Shown here piece by piece: positions 54,001 through 61,710 of a DNA stretch of 64,000 nt. The DNA comes from Paenibacillus luteus (lineage in GTDB: Bacteria; Bacillota; Bacilli; Paenibacillales; Paenibacillaceae). The notes under the pieces were generated by a model. It did no database searches. It had not been told where the DNA came from and saw nothing but the letters and a program-made list of their open reading frames with translations. Location of the stretch: positions 54,089 to 118,088 of the forward strand of contig NZ_SKCD01000021.1 in the NCBI RefSeq assembly GCF_006542765.1, given 5' to 3'. Made by a program: the position numbers and the translations under genes. Each line of letters starts with the position of its first letter. Position 1 is the stretch's first letter.

Positions 54001-57000
54001 GACCGGACGGTAGCCCGGGTTGGACGAATTGTGCTGCGGATGGCGGGAATTGCAGCTTTGTGGGGACGAAAGAAGTGAGATACTGGGGAACAGGTACACC
54101 TGCTGTTCCAGCTAATTATGGTTTTAACTCTCAAATCGTTACGAGTTATACGACGTGTTCCATGGCTGCTTTCGGCGGTACCGATCCTGCACCTGGAACG
54201 ACTAAAAAATGTTACTTCCGTGACGTCCAGTTGGATAGTGCAGTAAAGACAGCGGTTAGCGGGCCCAATAATAAAGTGAAGATGACATTTAATACGTATG
54301 CCATACAGTCTGGCACTTTAGAGGAATTAAAGAGTAAGATTACAGTAAAACGAACAGGAGAGACCGCTTATAGAGCGTTAGGTGCAGAAGATACAGTTGT
54401 AAACCCAACATCTACGGCTATGTTAAGTACGCTGGAATTTTATTTTAAGGAACCGTTAATGGGTTCAGACAATGCGATACAGATCGCTTCGGGAACCTTC
54501 ATGGATAGCAATGGCAAGATCATTGACCAAATGGTGACATCCCCTCTAACGTTGTTACCCGCAGCGCCAGACGGCGACTTGGGTTGGACGTATTGTGCGG
54601 AAGAAAACAAATTTTGTGGCTTTTCCGGTAAGAAAGAAGTGAGATATTGGGGTATAGGTACGCCTGCCGTACCCGCTAATTACGGTTTTAGATCCCTATT
54701 TGCTACCGATATTACAGTCTGCTCAAAGGCTGCTTTCGGTAATGTTGATCCTGCATTTGGCACGACGAAAAGGTGTTATTACCGTGATATACAGCTTGAT
54801 AATAACGTAAAGACAGTGGTAAGCGGGCTCAATACGAAAGTTACTTTTACATTTAATACGTATGCGATTCAGGCTGGATCTTTAGCAGATTTGAAGAGTA
54901 AAATTAAGGTTAAAAAAGCAGGCTCTTCATCCTACACAGCGCTAGATGCAGAAGATACGGTTGCAAATCCAACCTCGACAGCTGACTCGAGCTCGCTTGA
55001 GATCAACTTCAAGGACAATTTAGTTGGTTTGGGAAATACGATACAAATAGCTCCTGGGGCATTCGAGGATAGCAATGGCTTGACAATTAACATAACCATT
55101 ACGTCCTCTTTAACGTTGTTGCCCACTGCACCAGATGGCACTTTAGATTGGACAGATTGTGCTGCAGACAATGGCAATTGTAGTTTTTCTGGGACGAAAG
55201 AGGTGAGATACTGGGGAATAGGCGCACCTGCAGTGCCGGCTAATTATAGCTATTTATCTAAAGTCGTTACAAATGGTATTGGATGTAACAGGGATGCGTT
55301 CGGTGGTATGGATCCTGCACCAGATACCTATAAAAAGTGCTATTACCGCGCAGTCCAGCTGGATAGCTCAGTGCATTCAATCATAAGCGAACGCCCAGAT
55401 AAAGTGACGGTTACCTTTCATATGTATGCCATCCAGGCGGGCACTTTAGATGCGTTGAAGAGTAAGATTACGATTAAAAGAGCAGGCCAGGCAGCCTACA
55501 CAGCACTAGGCCCAGAGGATACAGTTGAGATCCAATCGTCTACAGCAGTCGCGAGTATACTTGAAATCAACTTTAAGGATGCATTGATTGGATCAGGTAA
55601 CACCTTACAGATCGCTGCTGGGGCATTCAAGGATAGCAATGGCCAGCCTATCAACCTATCGGTATCATCCCCGTTAACCATGCCATTGGTAGTCAATGTG
55701 GTAGCTGCTAATGATACTGTCATTACGGGTACAGCGGAAGCTGGCTCCATCGTAACGGTAAGTGTGGATGCGCACACATTGGGAACAGCTGTTGTGACAG
55801 ATGGTACGTTCGCCATACCAATTGCTGCTCAAACCGTAGGGAAGACGCTTGCGATATTTGCCAAGCATGCAGCAAACAATGTCAGCTTAACGTCGACTGT
55901 AACGGTAACAGCCGATGCAACAGCACCAACAGCACCTTTAGTGAACGCAGTGAATATTTACGATGTTTTCGTAACAGGCTCAGCGGAGGCTGGTTCTACG
56001 GTAATGGTAAAAGCAGGGGGAAGTTTACTTGGAACTGCCCTAGCAGCAGTAGGTGGAGGCTACTCCGTACCGATTGCAGCTCAAGTAGCAGGCACACAGC
56101 TTACGATTACGGCAACGGATGTAGGACTGAACGAAAGTTTACCAACCCGTGTAATCGTTGAGCAGACGGATATACAAGCAGTAACCGCTGCAATTCAGGC
56201 GCTCTCCATTACGTATGGCGGCAGCGATGGGGCAGAGAGTGTAACGCAAGCTGTAGGCTTGCCAGCAACAGGAATAAACGAAACGACAGTTATTTGGTCA
56301 TCCAACCATACCGCAATTAACACCACTGGTATGGTAACGCGTCCTTCACATACAGTAGGCAATACGACGGTAATATTAACTGCGACGATCAGCAAAGGCG
56401 TAGCAAGCGAGACTAAAGTATTCACTCTGTTTGTAGCTGCAGAAGCAGCAAGCAATAACGCAGAATTGAGCAGCTTGCGTGTAAGCAGCGGAGCATGGAA
56501 CGAAATATTAGACGCGGCAGTAACGAGCAATACCCTGAGCGTGCCGAACAGCATCGCGAGTCTAACGGTTGCGCCAACGGCGGCAGATGGGACGGCGATT
56601 GTAAAAGTAAACGGAACTTTAGTTGCACGTGGAGAGCAGAGCGCAGAGATTCCTTTGGCTGTAGGTACGAAAACCATTATCGTAGACGTGACCGCTCAGG
56701 ATGGTACGACCACGAAAACCTACATGATTCAAGTCAGAAGGGTCAGCAACGAAGCCTTACTGTATGATCTGGTTGTTGATCAAGGCACATTAACGTTTGA
56801 TCCGTCTGAACTTGTTTATCGTGTAGATGTGGCGAGTTCGGTCACAAGTCATCTTTGGACCGTTACCAAAACGAATTCCAACCAAACACTGACGGTTACG
56901 GGTGTGAATTTCCATTCTACTTCTGTAACGGGCAATGTATACGCCTATACCGTGCCTAGCTTAAATGTGGGAGCTAATTTGATCAACATTCAGGTAACAG

Positions 57001-58388
57001 CGGAAGATGGTTTGGCGACGAATACGTATCAATTGATCGTGAACCGAGCACCGGTTGTTCCGGTAATCAGCAGCAATGCTGACTTGAGCGCTGTTTTGTT
57101 ATCGAGCGGAGTGCTTAGTCCTATCTTTGCTTCTGGTACAACATCCTACACGTCCAATGTGGGGAATGACATATCGAGTCTTACGGTAACAGGAAGTGTG
57201 TATGACAGCAAAGCGACGATGACCGTGAACGGTATTTCCACAGTAAGTGGACAAGCCAGCGGAGCGATTAACTTGCGTGTAGGTCCCAATCCAATCACTC
57301 TTGTTGTTACTGCTCAGGATGGGAGCATTAAGACGTATATCGTGATCGTGACACGTGGTGACAGCATACCAGTCGTTGTCCCAGATGACAGCAATACAAC
57401 GCCGCCAATCCGTACGACGGTTACTTCTACAGATGGGAATTTGACGTTGGGGATAGGTCAAATGGGCGAAGTTAGTTTGAACAAAGAGGTTATGATCTCA
57501 ATCCCAGCGGGTGCTTCAGCCAAAGAACTCAAGATTACGATAGACAAAGTATTAAATACCAAACAGCTAGTCACGGATAAAGAAGTTCTAGCGAGCCCGA
57601 TCTTCGAAATTTTGAAAAACTTTACGGAGAATTTCAGTAAGCCGATTACGATGACCTTCACTTTCGACAAAGCTAGTTTGCAAAGTGGCCAAACAGCAGC
57701 GGTCTTTTATTATGATGAAGTCCACAAAGTGTGGGTGGAGGTTCCTGGCGGTACAATTAATGGGAATCAAATCACCGTAGGGGTGAACCATTTTACAAAA
57801 TATGCGGTATTTGCTGTGGGCCAAGCAGTAGTTGTAGCAGCGAATTTTAGCGATATTGCTGGCCATTGGGGAGAGGAAAGGATTAAGCAAGCCGCGAAGA
57901 ATGGCATCGTTTCAGGCTATCCGGATGGTACGTTCAAGCCTAATCGTACTGTGACGCGTGCGGAATTTGCAGTCATGCTGTTGAATACACTGAAGCTGCA
58001 AGGGGAGGGCACGAAGCTGAATTTCACAGATGGCGCGGATATCGGGGCTTGGGCACAGATCGCGATCTCGCTCGCAGTGCGAGAAGGCTGGATGAATGGC
58101 TATGACGATGGAAGTTTCCGTCCGAACGCTGAGATTACGCGTGCAGAGATGGCCGTAGTGATCGCAGGCGTTCTAGGTAAGCCATTCGGTGCGAATGCAG
58201 TAACTCATTTCTCAGATGATGCAGACATTCCATTATGGGCAAAAAGCAGCGTTGCTGCCGTACAGCAAGCGGGCATCATGCAAGGTAAGGATGCTGGGCA
58301 ATTCGTGCCGCAAGATCGGGCAACAAGAGCCGAGGCTGTGACGGTTTTGCTAAAGCTTAAGTCACAGAGGAGCAACGGAAGTCAATAA
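51099..58388 (+). CDS. Giant secreted SLH surface protein with eight Cys-rich repeats
   Basis: About 2,429 residues. Signal peptide (basic start, hydrophobic core, LASG cut near 36). Residues 38-1527 hold eight tandem repeats of 181-189 residues, starting at nucleotides 51210, 51768, 52332, 52899, 53442, 54000, 54564 and 55128. Each has a part with GW, C-x6-C, F-x-G-x-KEVR, then C-x17-C and YYRDVQLD, and a beta-sandwich part with NTYAIQAGTL-type and APGAFKDSNG-type motifs. All eight keep the four Cys. Next come two Big-type Ig domains (1528-1690), an atypical Ig-like domain with WSSNHTAI (1690-1790), three cadherin-like sandwiches (1790-2087), a ZU5-like region (2100-2245) and three SLH domains (2247-2429, GYPDGTFKPNRTVTRAE). 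A cell-wall polymer anchor. GTG 51093 is an alternative start. Confidence 0.9.
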   Translation: MSKRMILKRFTVRLLLGLMIVSSMPFSSLFTLPVLASGPDGTEGWTECAAEGAACTFSGTKEVRFWGIGTPAIPVNYGFTSQLLTGGALCTSAAFGYIDPTPGTIKKCYYRDVQLDSKVTSMASENDKKVTFTFHIYAIQAGTLDDLKSRITIKKTGETAYSALGTQDTVANPTSTSTSSTLEIYFKDALVGSENTIQIAPGAFKNSIGDTIEISVTSSVVGEAPDGSLGWTNCSAISGFCNFDGTKEVRLWGTGAPAIPADYDYVSKISTYSTYCSVSEFGGTDPAFGTVKRCFYRDVQLDSAVTTTMSGPNNKATLTFHTYAKQTDTLDDLKSKITVRKTGEAAYTALGAEDTVANPTSTAASSTFVIKFKDTLVGPGNSIQIAPGAFKDNNGQPINLPVTVSITSLPTGPDGSPGWTDCGDEGGNCSFRGTKEVRLWGIGPNFGFVTHIFRDVTDSPRCQTYFIGNYDPAPGSPKRCYFRDVQLDSEMKTVVSGLNNKVTFTFNMYAVQAGTIEDLKRKIMVKRTGDSAYTALSSEDTVANLTSTTTSSTLEINFKNPLVGSGNAIQIASEAFKDTNGELIDLLVSTALKEPLAIDDAPDGSQGWTFCAVENGDCSFTGRKEVRFWATDQPDKFQSIVSINDTACTLASFGNRDPASDSSKRCYYRDVQLDNNVTTAVSGSNTKVKVAFNTYAIQAGTLEDLKSKITIKKTGDSAYTALDTEDTLANVTSTATLSTFEINMKNPLVGSENAIRIASNAFKDSIGDLIDKAVNSVVIGVIPDGSSGWSYCAVDGENCSFAGLKEVRYWGIGTPAPNYGFRSKVTSGGTACTMAAFGNSDPAYGTVKACYYRDVQLDYNVSTVVGGHNNKVTFTFNTYAIQAGTLENLKNHITVKKTGDAVFTALSPEDVVAIRTSTPTLSTLEITLKDTLVGSDNAIRIIPGAFKDLNGQPIDIAITSSLTLLGLGPDGSPGWTNCAADGGNCSFVGTKEVRYWGTGTPAVPANYGFNSQIVTSYTTCSMAAFGGTDPAPGTTKKCYFRDVQLDSAVKTAVSGPNNKVKMTFNTYAIQSGTLEELKSKITVKRTGETAYRALGAEDTVVNPTSTAMLSTLEFYFKEPLMGSDNAIQIASGTFMDSNGKIIDQMVTSPLTLLPAAPDGDLGWTYCAEENKFCGFSGKKEVRYWGIGTPAVPANYGFRSLFATDITVCSKAAFGNVDPAFGTTKRCYYRDIQLDNNVKTVVSGLNTKVTFTFNTYAIQAGSLADLKSKIKVKKAGSSSYTALDAEDTVANPTSTADSSSLEINFKDNLVGLGNTIQIAPGAFEDSNGLTINITITSSLTLLPTAPDGTLDWTDCAADNGNCSFSGTKEVRYWGIGAPAVPANYSYLSKVVTNGIGCNRDAFGGMDPAPDTYKKCYYRAVQLDSSVHSIISERPDKVTVTFHMYAIQAGTLDALKSKITIKRAGQAAYTALGPEDTVEIQSSTAVASILEINFKDALIGSGNTLQIAAGAFKDSNGQPINLSVSSPLTMPLVVNVVAANDTVITGTAEAGSIVTVSVDAHTLGTAVVTDGTFAIPIAAQTVGKTLAIFAKHAANNVSLTSTVTVTADATAPTAPLVNAVNIYDVFVTGSAEAGSTVMVKAGGSLLGTALAAVGGGYSVPIAAQVAGTQLTITATDVGLNESLPTRVIVEQTDIQAVTAAIQALSITYGGSDGAESVTQAVGLPATGINETTVIWSSNHTAINTTGMVTRPSHTVGNTTVILTATISKGVASETKVFTLFVAAEAASNNAELSSLRVSSGAWNEILDAAVTSNTLSVPNSIASLTVAPTAADGTAIVKVNGTLVARGEQSAEIPLAVGTKTIIVDVTAQDGTTTKTYMIQVRRVSNEALLYDLVVDQGTLTFDPSELVYRVDVASSVTSHLWTVTKTNSNQTLTVTGVNFHSTSVTGNVYAYTVPSLNVGANLINIQVTAEDGLATNTYQLIVNRAPVVPVISSNADLSAVLLSSGVLSPIFASGTTSYTSNVGNDISSLTVTGSVYDSKATMTVNGISTVSGQASGAINLRVGPNPITLVVTAQDGSIKTYIVIVTRGDSIPVVVPDDSNTTPPIRTTVTSTDGNLTLGIGQMGEVSLNKEVMISIPAGASAKELKITIDKVLNTKQLVTDKEVLASPIFEILKNFTENFSKPITMTFTFDKASLQSGQTAAVFYYDEVHKVWVEVPGGTINGNQITVGVNHFTKYAVFAVGQAVVVAANFSDIAGHWGEERIKQAAKNGIVSGYPDGTFKPNRTVTRAEFAVMLLNTLKLQGEGTKLNFTDGADIGAWAQIAISLAVREGWMNGYDDGSFRPNAEITRAEMAVVIAGVLGKPFGANAVTHFSDDADIPLWAKSSVAAVQQAGIMQGKDAGQFVPQDRATRAEAVTVLLKLKSQRSNGSQ
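51210..55680. repeat. Eight in-frame repeats of 543-567 bp
   Basis: Starts are 51210, 51768, 52332, 52899, 53442, 54000, 54564 and 55128. Spacings are multiples of three. Units differ at many codons but keep the cysteine spacing, so they are old duplicates and not a recent expansion. Recombination between units could change the copy number. Confidence 0.85.
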
Positions 58389-58402
58389 ATGTTGATAAAA
58401 AT

Positions 58403-58440
58403 TACAAAGGGTCGTGCAGAGATCTGCACGACCCTTTGTA
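58403..58440. terminator. Terminator after the SLH protein gene
   Basis: 18-bp perfect stem (58403-58420 and 58423-58440) with a two-base spacer, T-rich after it. Confidence 0.8.
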
Positions 58441-58746
58441 TATTATTATTAGGACTATGCAAAACGTAGGTCTATATTACTACTACAGATGAAGCAATAG
58501 AGTCATATATGGATATGTACAATTCGATTGCGCAACCGTTTGACAAAAAAAATTTTACCGAGATTGAAAACTCAATTAGGATATTTATCGATGTAAACAA
58601 AGATGATATATACACAAATAGCAGATGAAGAAATGAGAATGGCTGTTGATAACATGGATAGATAAATCCATGAGGTTACAAAAATTCAACACACATGTGC
58701 ACAAAACTCGTATTTTGTACATATGTACATACGAGAAGCGTTTTGC
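58441..58746. other. Degenerate coding remnant and nested palindromes
   Basis: A frame running about 58480-58626 reads DEAIESYMDMYNSIAQPF and then continues out of frame as ADEEMRMAVDNMDR, suggesting a decayed gene with a frameshift and no start. From 58699 to 58748 there is a nested dyad: GCACAAAAC with GTTTTGCGC, CTCGTAT with ATACGAG, and a GTACATATGTAC centre (58717-58728). No complete gene. Confidence 0.5.
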
Positions 58747-58782
58747 GCTCGGTTATGGTCATTCCATAGCCGAGCCTTTTTT
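58747..58782. terminator. Terminator before the RHH-like gene
   Basis: 12-bp stem (58747-58758 and 58764-58775) with one G-U, loop TCATT, T-rich tail. Confidence 0.8.
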
Positions 58783-58833
58783 GTAACAACTGCCCTCACT
58801 TGTTCCATGCCTTAAGGAGGTTCCATTTTCAAC

Positions 58834-59265
58834 GTGCAACGTGATCAGCTCCGTTCGGAGCTCAAAGCCATTATCACGGCTTCCAAATTGTTTGTCAAAC
58901 GGCTGCGTAATCGAAGCGCACACATTCACGCTGGGCATTTCACTAATCTGTGCATGAAGTCAATGAACCTCATGAAGCGCGATGACATGTTGCTGCCTGG
59001 GTACCGACGTCACGTCGATCATGTGAAGTCAGAGTTCGATTATCAGGTCGAATTAGCTTATGAGCGCTTCCCTGATCTCAAAAAAGCATCTAAGCGCACT
59101 ACAACCGTTTCTGGCGAGTCTAAAGAGCCAACAAAGTCGGTTAAGGTCTCCATCACGCTTCCGGAGTTTGAATGGGTTGTGATCGACGAGATTATAAAAG
59201 CCGGCTCTGTGCTCTCTCGTTCCGAATATTTTCGAAAACTGCATTCTAAATCCCAAAGGAGGTAA
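58834..59265 (+). CDS. Ribbon-helix-helix-like protein
   Basis: 143 residues, very basic. The C-terminal third SVKVSITLPEFEWVVIDEII and LSRSEYFRKL look like an RHH (CopG/MetJ) DNA-binding unit; the N-terminal part is unrecognised and helical (SELKAIITASKLFVKRL). GTG 58834 is 13 bases after AAGGAGG, long; an in-frame ATT at 58825 would be better placed. Followed 5 bp later by a CxxC protein. Typical of plasmid- or phage-borne regulators, but nothing else proves that. Confidence 0.65.
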   Translation: MQRDQLRSELKAIITASKLFVKRLRNRSAHIHAGHFTNLCMKSMNLMKRDDMLLPGYRRHVDHVKSEFDYQVELAYERFPDLKKASKRTTTVSGESKEPTKSVKVSITLPEFEWVVIDEIIKAGSVLSRSEYFRKLHSKSQRR

Positions 59266-59270
59266 TTTTT

Positions 59271-59525
59271 TTGAAACTAATTAACGTGGCTAACCTTACT
59301 GCAGATTTGCTGGACGAGGAATACAAAGAAAACCAAATTAACTGCGATCATTGCGATCGTTACGAAGATGAAGTTAAGATCATGTACCAGTTGCAACTCC
59401 AGGAGCATTTTAAAATGTTTGTCTGTGAACATTGTGTTGCTGAAATGTCTTCCCTGCTCTCTAATGCTGAACAGCCTTCAGCTAATATTGAAAACGCCGA
59501 TGAAGCGCGTAAAATGGCGGTTTAG
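59271..59525 (+). CDS. Small CxxC zinc-ribbon-like protein
   Basis: 84 residues with CDHC and CEHC pairs (about 25-28 and 53-56), which would form a treble-clef or zinc-ribbon site. Start TTG with AAAGGAGG 8-10 bases upstream. Coupled to the RHH-like gene. No family recognised. Confidence 0.65.
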   Translation: MKLINVANLTADLLDEEYKENQINCDHCDRYEDEVKIMYQLQLQEHFKMFVCEHCVAEMSSLLSNAEQPSANIENADEARKMAV

Positions 59526-60120
59526 GGGTCCCTTGGTAAACATTACGATATCACCGTCCCCCTAAAAATTGATATTTGGAGAAAATGAGAGAAATTCGAA
59601 GTAAATGGTCATGTAAGCGATGAAAACGAGGCATATTCCGTTTTAATTAGGTGTTTCAGACTAGATCCCTTATACAGCAAGGGATTTAAGGTATTTAACC
59701 TAGTTGGAAAATTGTGCGTTAAATAACGTATGGCTTTGCGGACACCCCACTTGTTCAACCGATCTTTTACGCACGTAATTGCGAATTAGGTAATCTTTTT
59801 CAATTGTGAAACGAGGAAAAGTAGTACGGTTGATCACTTCAAGGATAGGTAGCCGCGTCTGCTGACGTGGGGGATCGAGGGGGCCCCACGGCAACTGATG
59901 CAGCTGCCGCTCTTGAACGCTAACCCGACCTACTTTCATCTTGCTTCGGTATTTTTGATTTAGATAACTTATTTCAACTTTCGTGTTGCTAATGCTCGCT
60001 GTCGCAAAGAATTTTATTTTTCATTAAAGAACTTATAGTTGCTCTTGATTGATTGAATCTGCTTATATGTAAGAAAAAAGCTGCACCCTGTCATCACTCA
60101 TGACTAAGGGAGCCTTTCCT
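59526..60120. other. Non-coding stretch with hairpin
   Basis: No supported gene. A 7-bp stem, ATCCCTT and AAGGGAT (59665-59685), stands in a TTTAAGG-rich context that suggests a recombination or replication site, though this is a guess. A minus-strand frame of 79 residues (59700-59939) has no ribosome binding site and no recognised motif, so it is not annotated. Confidence 0.35.
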
Positions 60121-61665
60121 CTATTGCCTTATAGTTTTATTGGTTTCCACCACAATGTTGGCATCTGGGGAAATTTGTGCGGTCACCATAATTTCGTCTT
60201 CTTTTAATGTTAATATTCTAAGATTCTTGTTGTTATTCACGAATGCAGATACCCTTAATTCCAGAACTCCTGCCCCCTCTTCAGGAGGTTTAGGAAAGGA
60301 GAGATCCAAGGTTTTCTGAGACTCCATCTGATAGGTTGATCTCATGACCCCGTTACCCTCAATGAATGGAGCCGTGAAAATGAATTCGGCATACACCTGA
60401 TACGATTGGGTGGAGCTGTCCGGGAGAGGTTTCCCTTGATTGTCTACAAGGAGAAAGGTTAAGGCATGCTTCCTGAGCCATGCTTCTGGTTTAATCATGG
60501 TGATAAGCTTGTTCTCATGAGCCGACAACTTCCCGCTCTCCTTCACTTCGGGCCACCCTTTGGGACTATATTTGATCACAGCCTCCCAATTGACTTCCAA
60601 GGTCTGCATCTCATCTGTAGTCCACTTATGAGAGAGCTTACCGCCTTCAGAGGTGAAGGTTTGGCTCATAGATAGGCCGTTACTGCCAATCAACGTAACG
60701 ATAACATGCTCCACGATAGGATCCCCGGAAACGATCACATGCGTTTCATTCTCAATCTTCGGATCCGTAAGGGTGATGACTTCTGGCCCAAACTGACCCA
60801 GATAGATACTGGCAGGCAAACTGAAGTGAAATATGTTGCCTTTGTCGAAAGAAGGCAATCGGGGTTTTAGTCGACCTTCCTCCCAAAAATCGGTATAGCC
60901 ATTGCTGTATGTGATCGTAACTTGATGAACGCCAGGCAGTTGTTCTCCTTGTTTGTTCTCCAGCAATTCTTTCCACATGAGTGCGCCGCTCTCGGAGAGA
61001 CTGATTTGAACGAATTTCCACAATGAGTTAGAAGTGTGAATAGTGGCTTTCGGAAGTTCTAGTTCATGTTCTTCTGTTTCGATGTCCAATGGTTCGAAGT
61101 TGGAACCGATTTTCCCGAGTTCCTCTAATTCCTTTCCCCAGGAGAACTTTTGTTCCCGCATTTCCGATTCAGAAAGACTAATATCTGCGATATAAGAGAG
61201 GCTTCCGCCAGTAATCTTGATGGTGCTGCCGACCACCTCTTTATGAAGAACCAGTTGGAAATCACGTATCTGTGGGATTCGCCGGCAAACAAATATAACA
61301 TGATTGTCTTTGGTTGGCCAGAAATAATAGTCTCCAACTTGGAGGGGTTGATCTACTACGATTGTGGCATTGATGATTCTGATTCCAACACTCCTCAGTC
61401 GAATGCCGTTAATCTCGAATGGTTTAATAAACTCGATGGGTTCATCCAGATGTGGATCATCTGGATGTGGAGTAAGCCTAACTTCTCGTAAAGGATCGTC
61501 CGAGTGCGGGAGAACATCCTCACCCCCTCGTCGATTTCGGAGTCGATCATGAAGGAAGTCCTCCCCAACTATCCTGCCGGAACGAATTAACCTGTCGGAA
61601 TGTATCAACCTGTCCTCTAATCCTCGTAAGTCTCCAGATCTAAATTCTCTAAAATCATTAGGCAT
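60121..61665 (-). CDS. Uncharacterised large protein, paralogue of the next gene
   Basis: About 514 residues, no signal peptide. The first 65 residues are rich in Asp, Arg, His and Pro (REFRSGDLRGLEDRLIHSD and further on). Then beta-rich sequence with VGDYYFWPTKDNHVIF, GSTIKITGGSLSYIAD and TFTSEGGKLSHKW, GWPEVKESGKL. Start ATG 61665 after AAGGAG; the TTG at 61686 overlaps that site. It shares several motifs in the same order with the product of 61711-63381 and is 45 bp downstream of it. Function not recognised. Confidence 0.8.
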   Translation of the reverse strand: MPNDFREFRSGDLRGLEDRLIHSDRLIRSGRIVGEDFLHDRLRNRRGGEDVLPHSDDPLREVRLTPHPDDPHLDEPIEFIKPFEINGIRLRSVGIRIINATIVVDQPLQVGDYYFWPTKDNHVIFVCRRIPQIRDFQLVLHKEVVGSTIKITGGSLSYIADISLSESEMREQKFSWGKELEELGKIGSNFEPLDIETEEHELELPKATIHTSNSLWKFVQISLSESGALMWKELLENKQGEQLPGVHQVTITYSNGYTDFWEEGRLKPRLPSFDKGNIFHFSLPASIYLGQFGPEVITLTDPKIENETHVIVSGDPIVEHVIVTLIGSNGLSMSQTFTSEGGKLSHKWTTDEMQTLEVNWEAVIKYSPKGWPEVKESGKLSAHENKLITMIKPEAWLRKHALTFLLVDNQGKPLPDSSTQSYQVYAEFIFTAPFIEGNGVMRSTYQMESQKTLDLSFPKPPEEGAGVLELRVSAFVNNNKNLRILTLKEDEIMVTAQISPDANIVVETNKTIRQ

Positions 61666-61710
61666 TTCGCTTATCTCCTTATTCAAAGTTTAAGGTTCGA
61701 TTGAAACCTT

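Noticed and set aside
56195..56677. 160-residue minus-strand frame in the giant gene
   Set aside because: Shadow of Ig-like repeats, no motifs or ribosome binding site.
59700..59939. 79-residue minus-strand frame
   Set aside because: No ribosome binding site or recognised motif.
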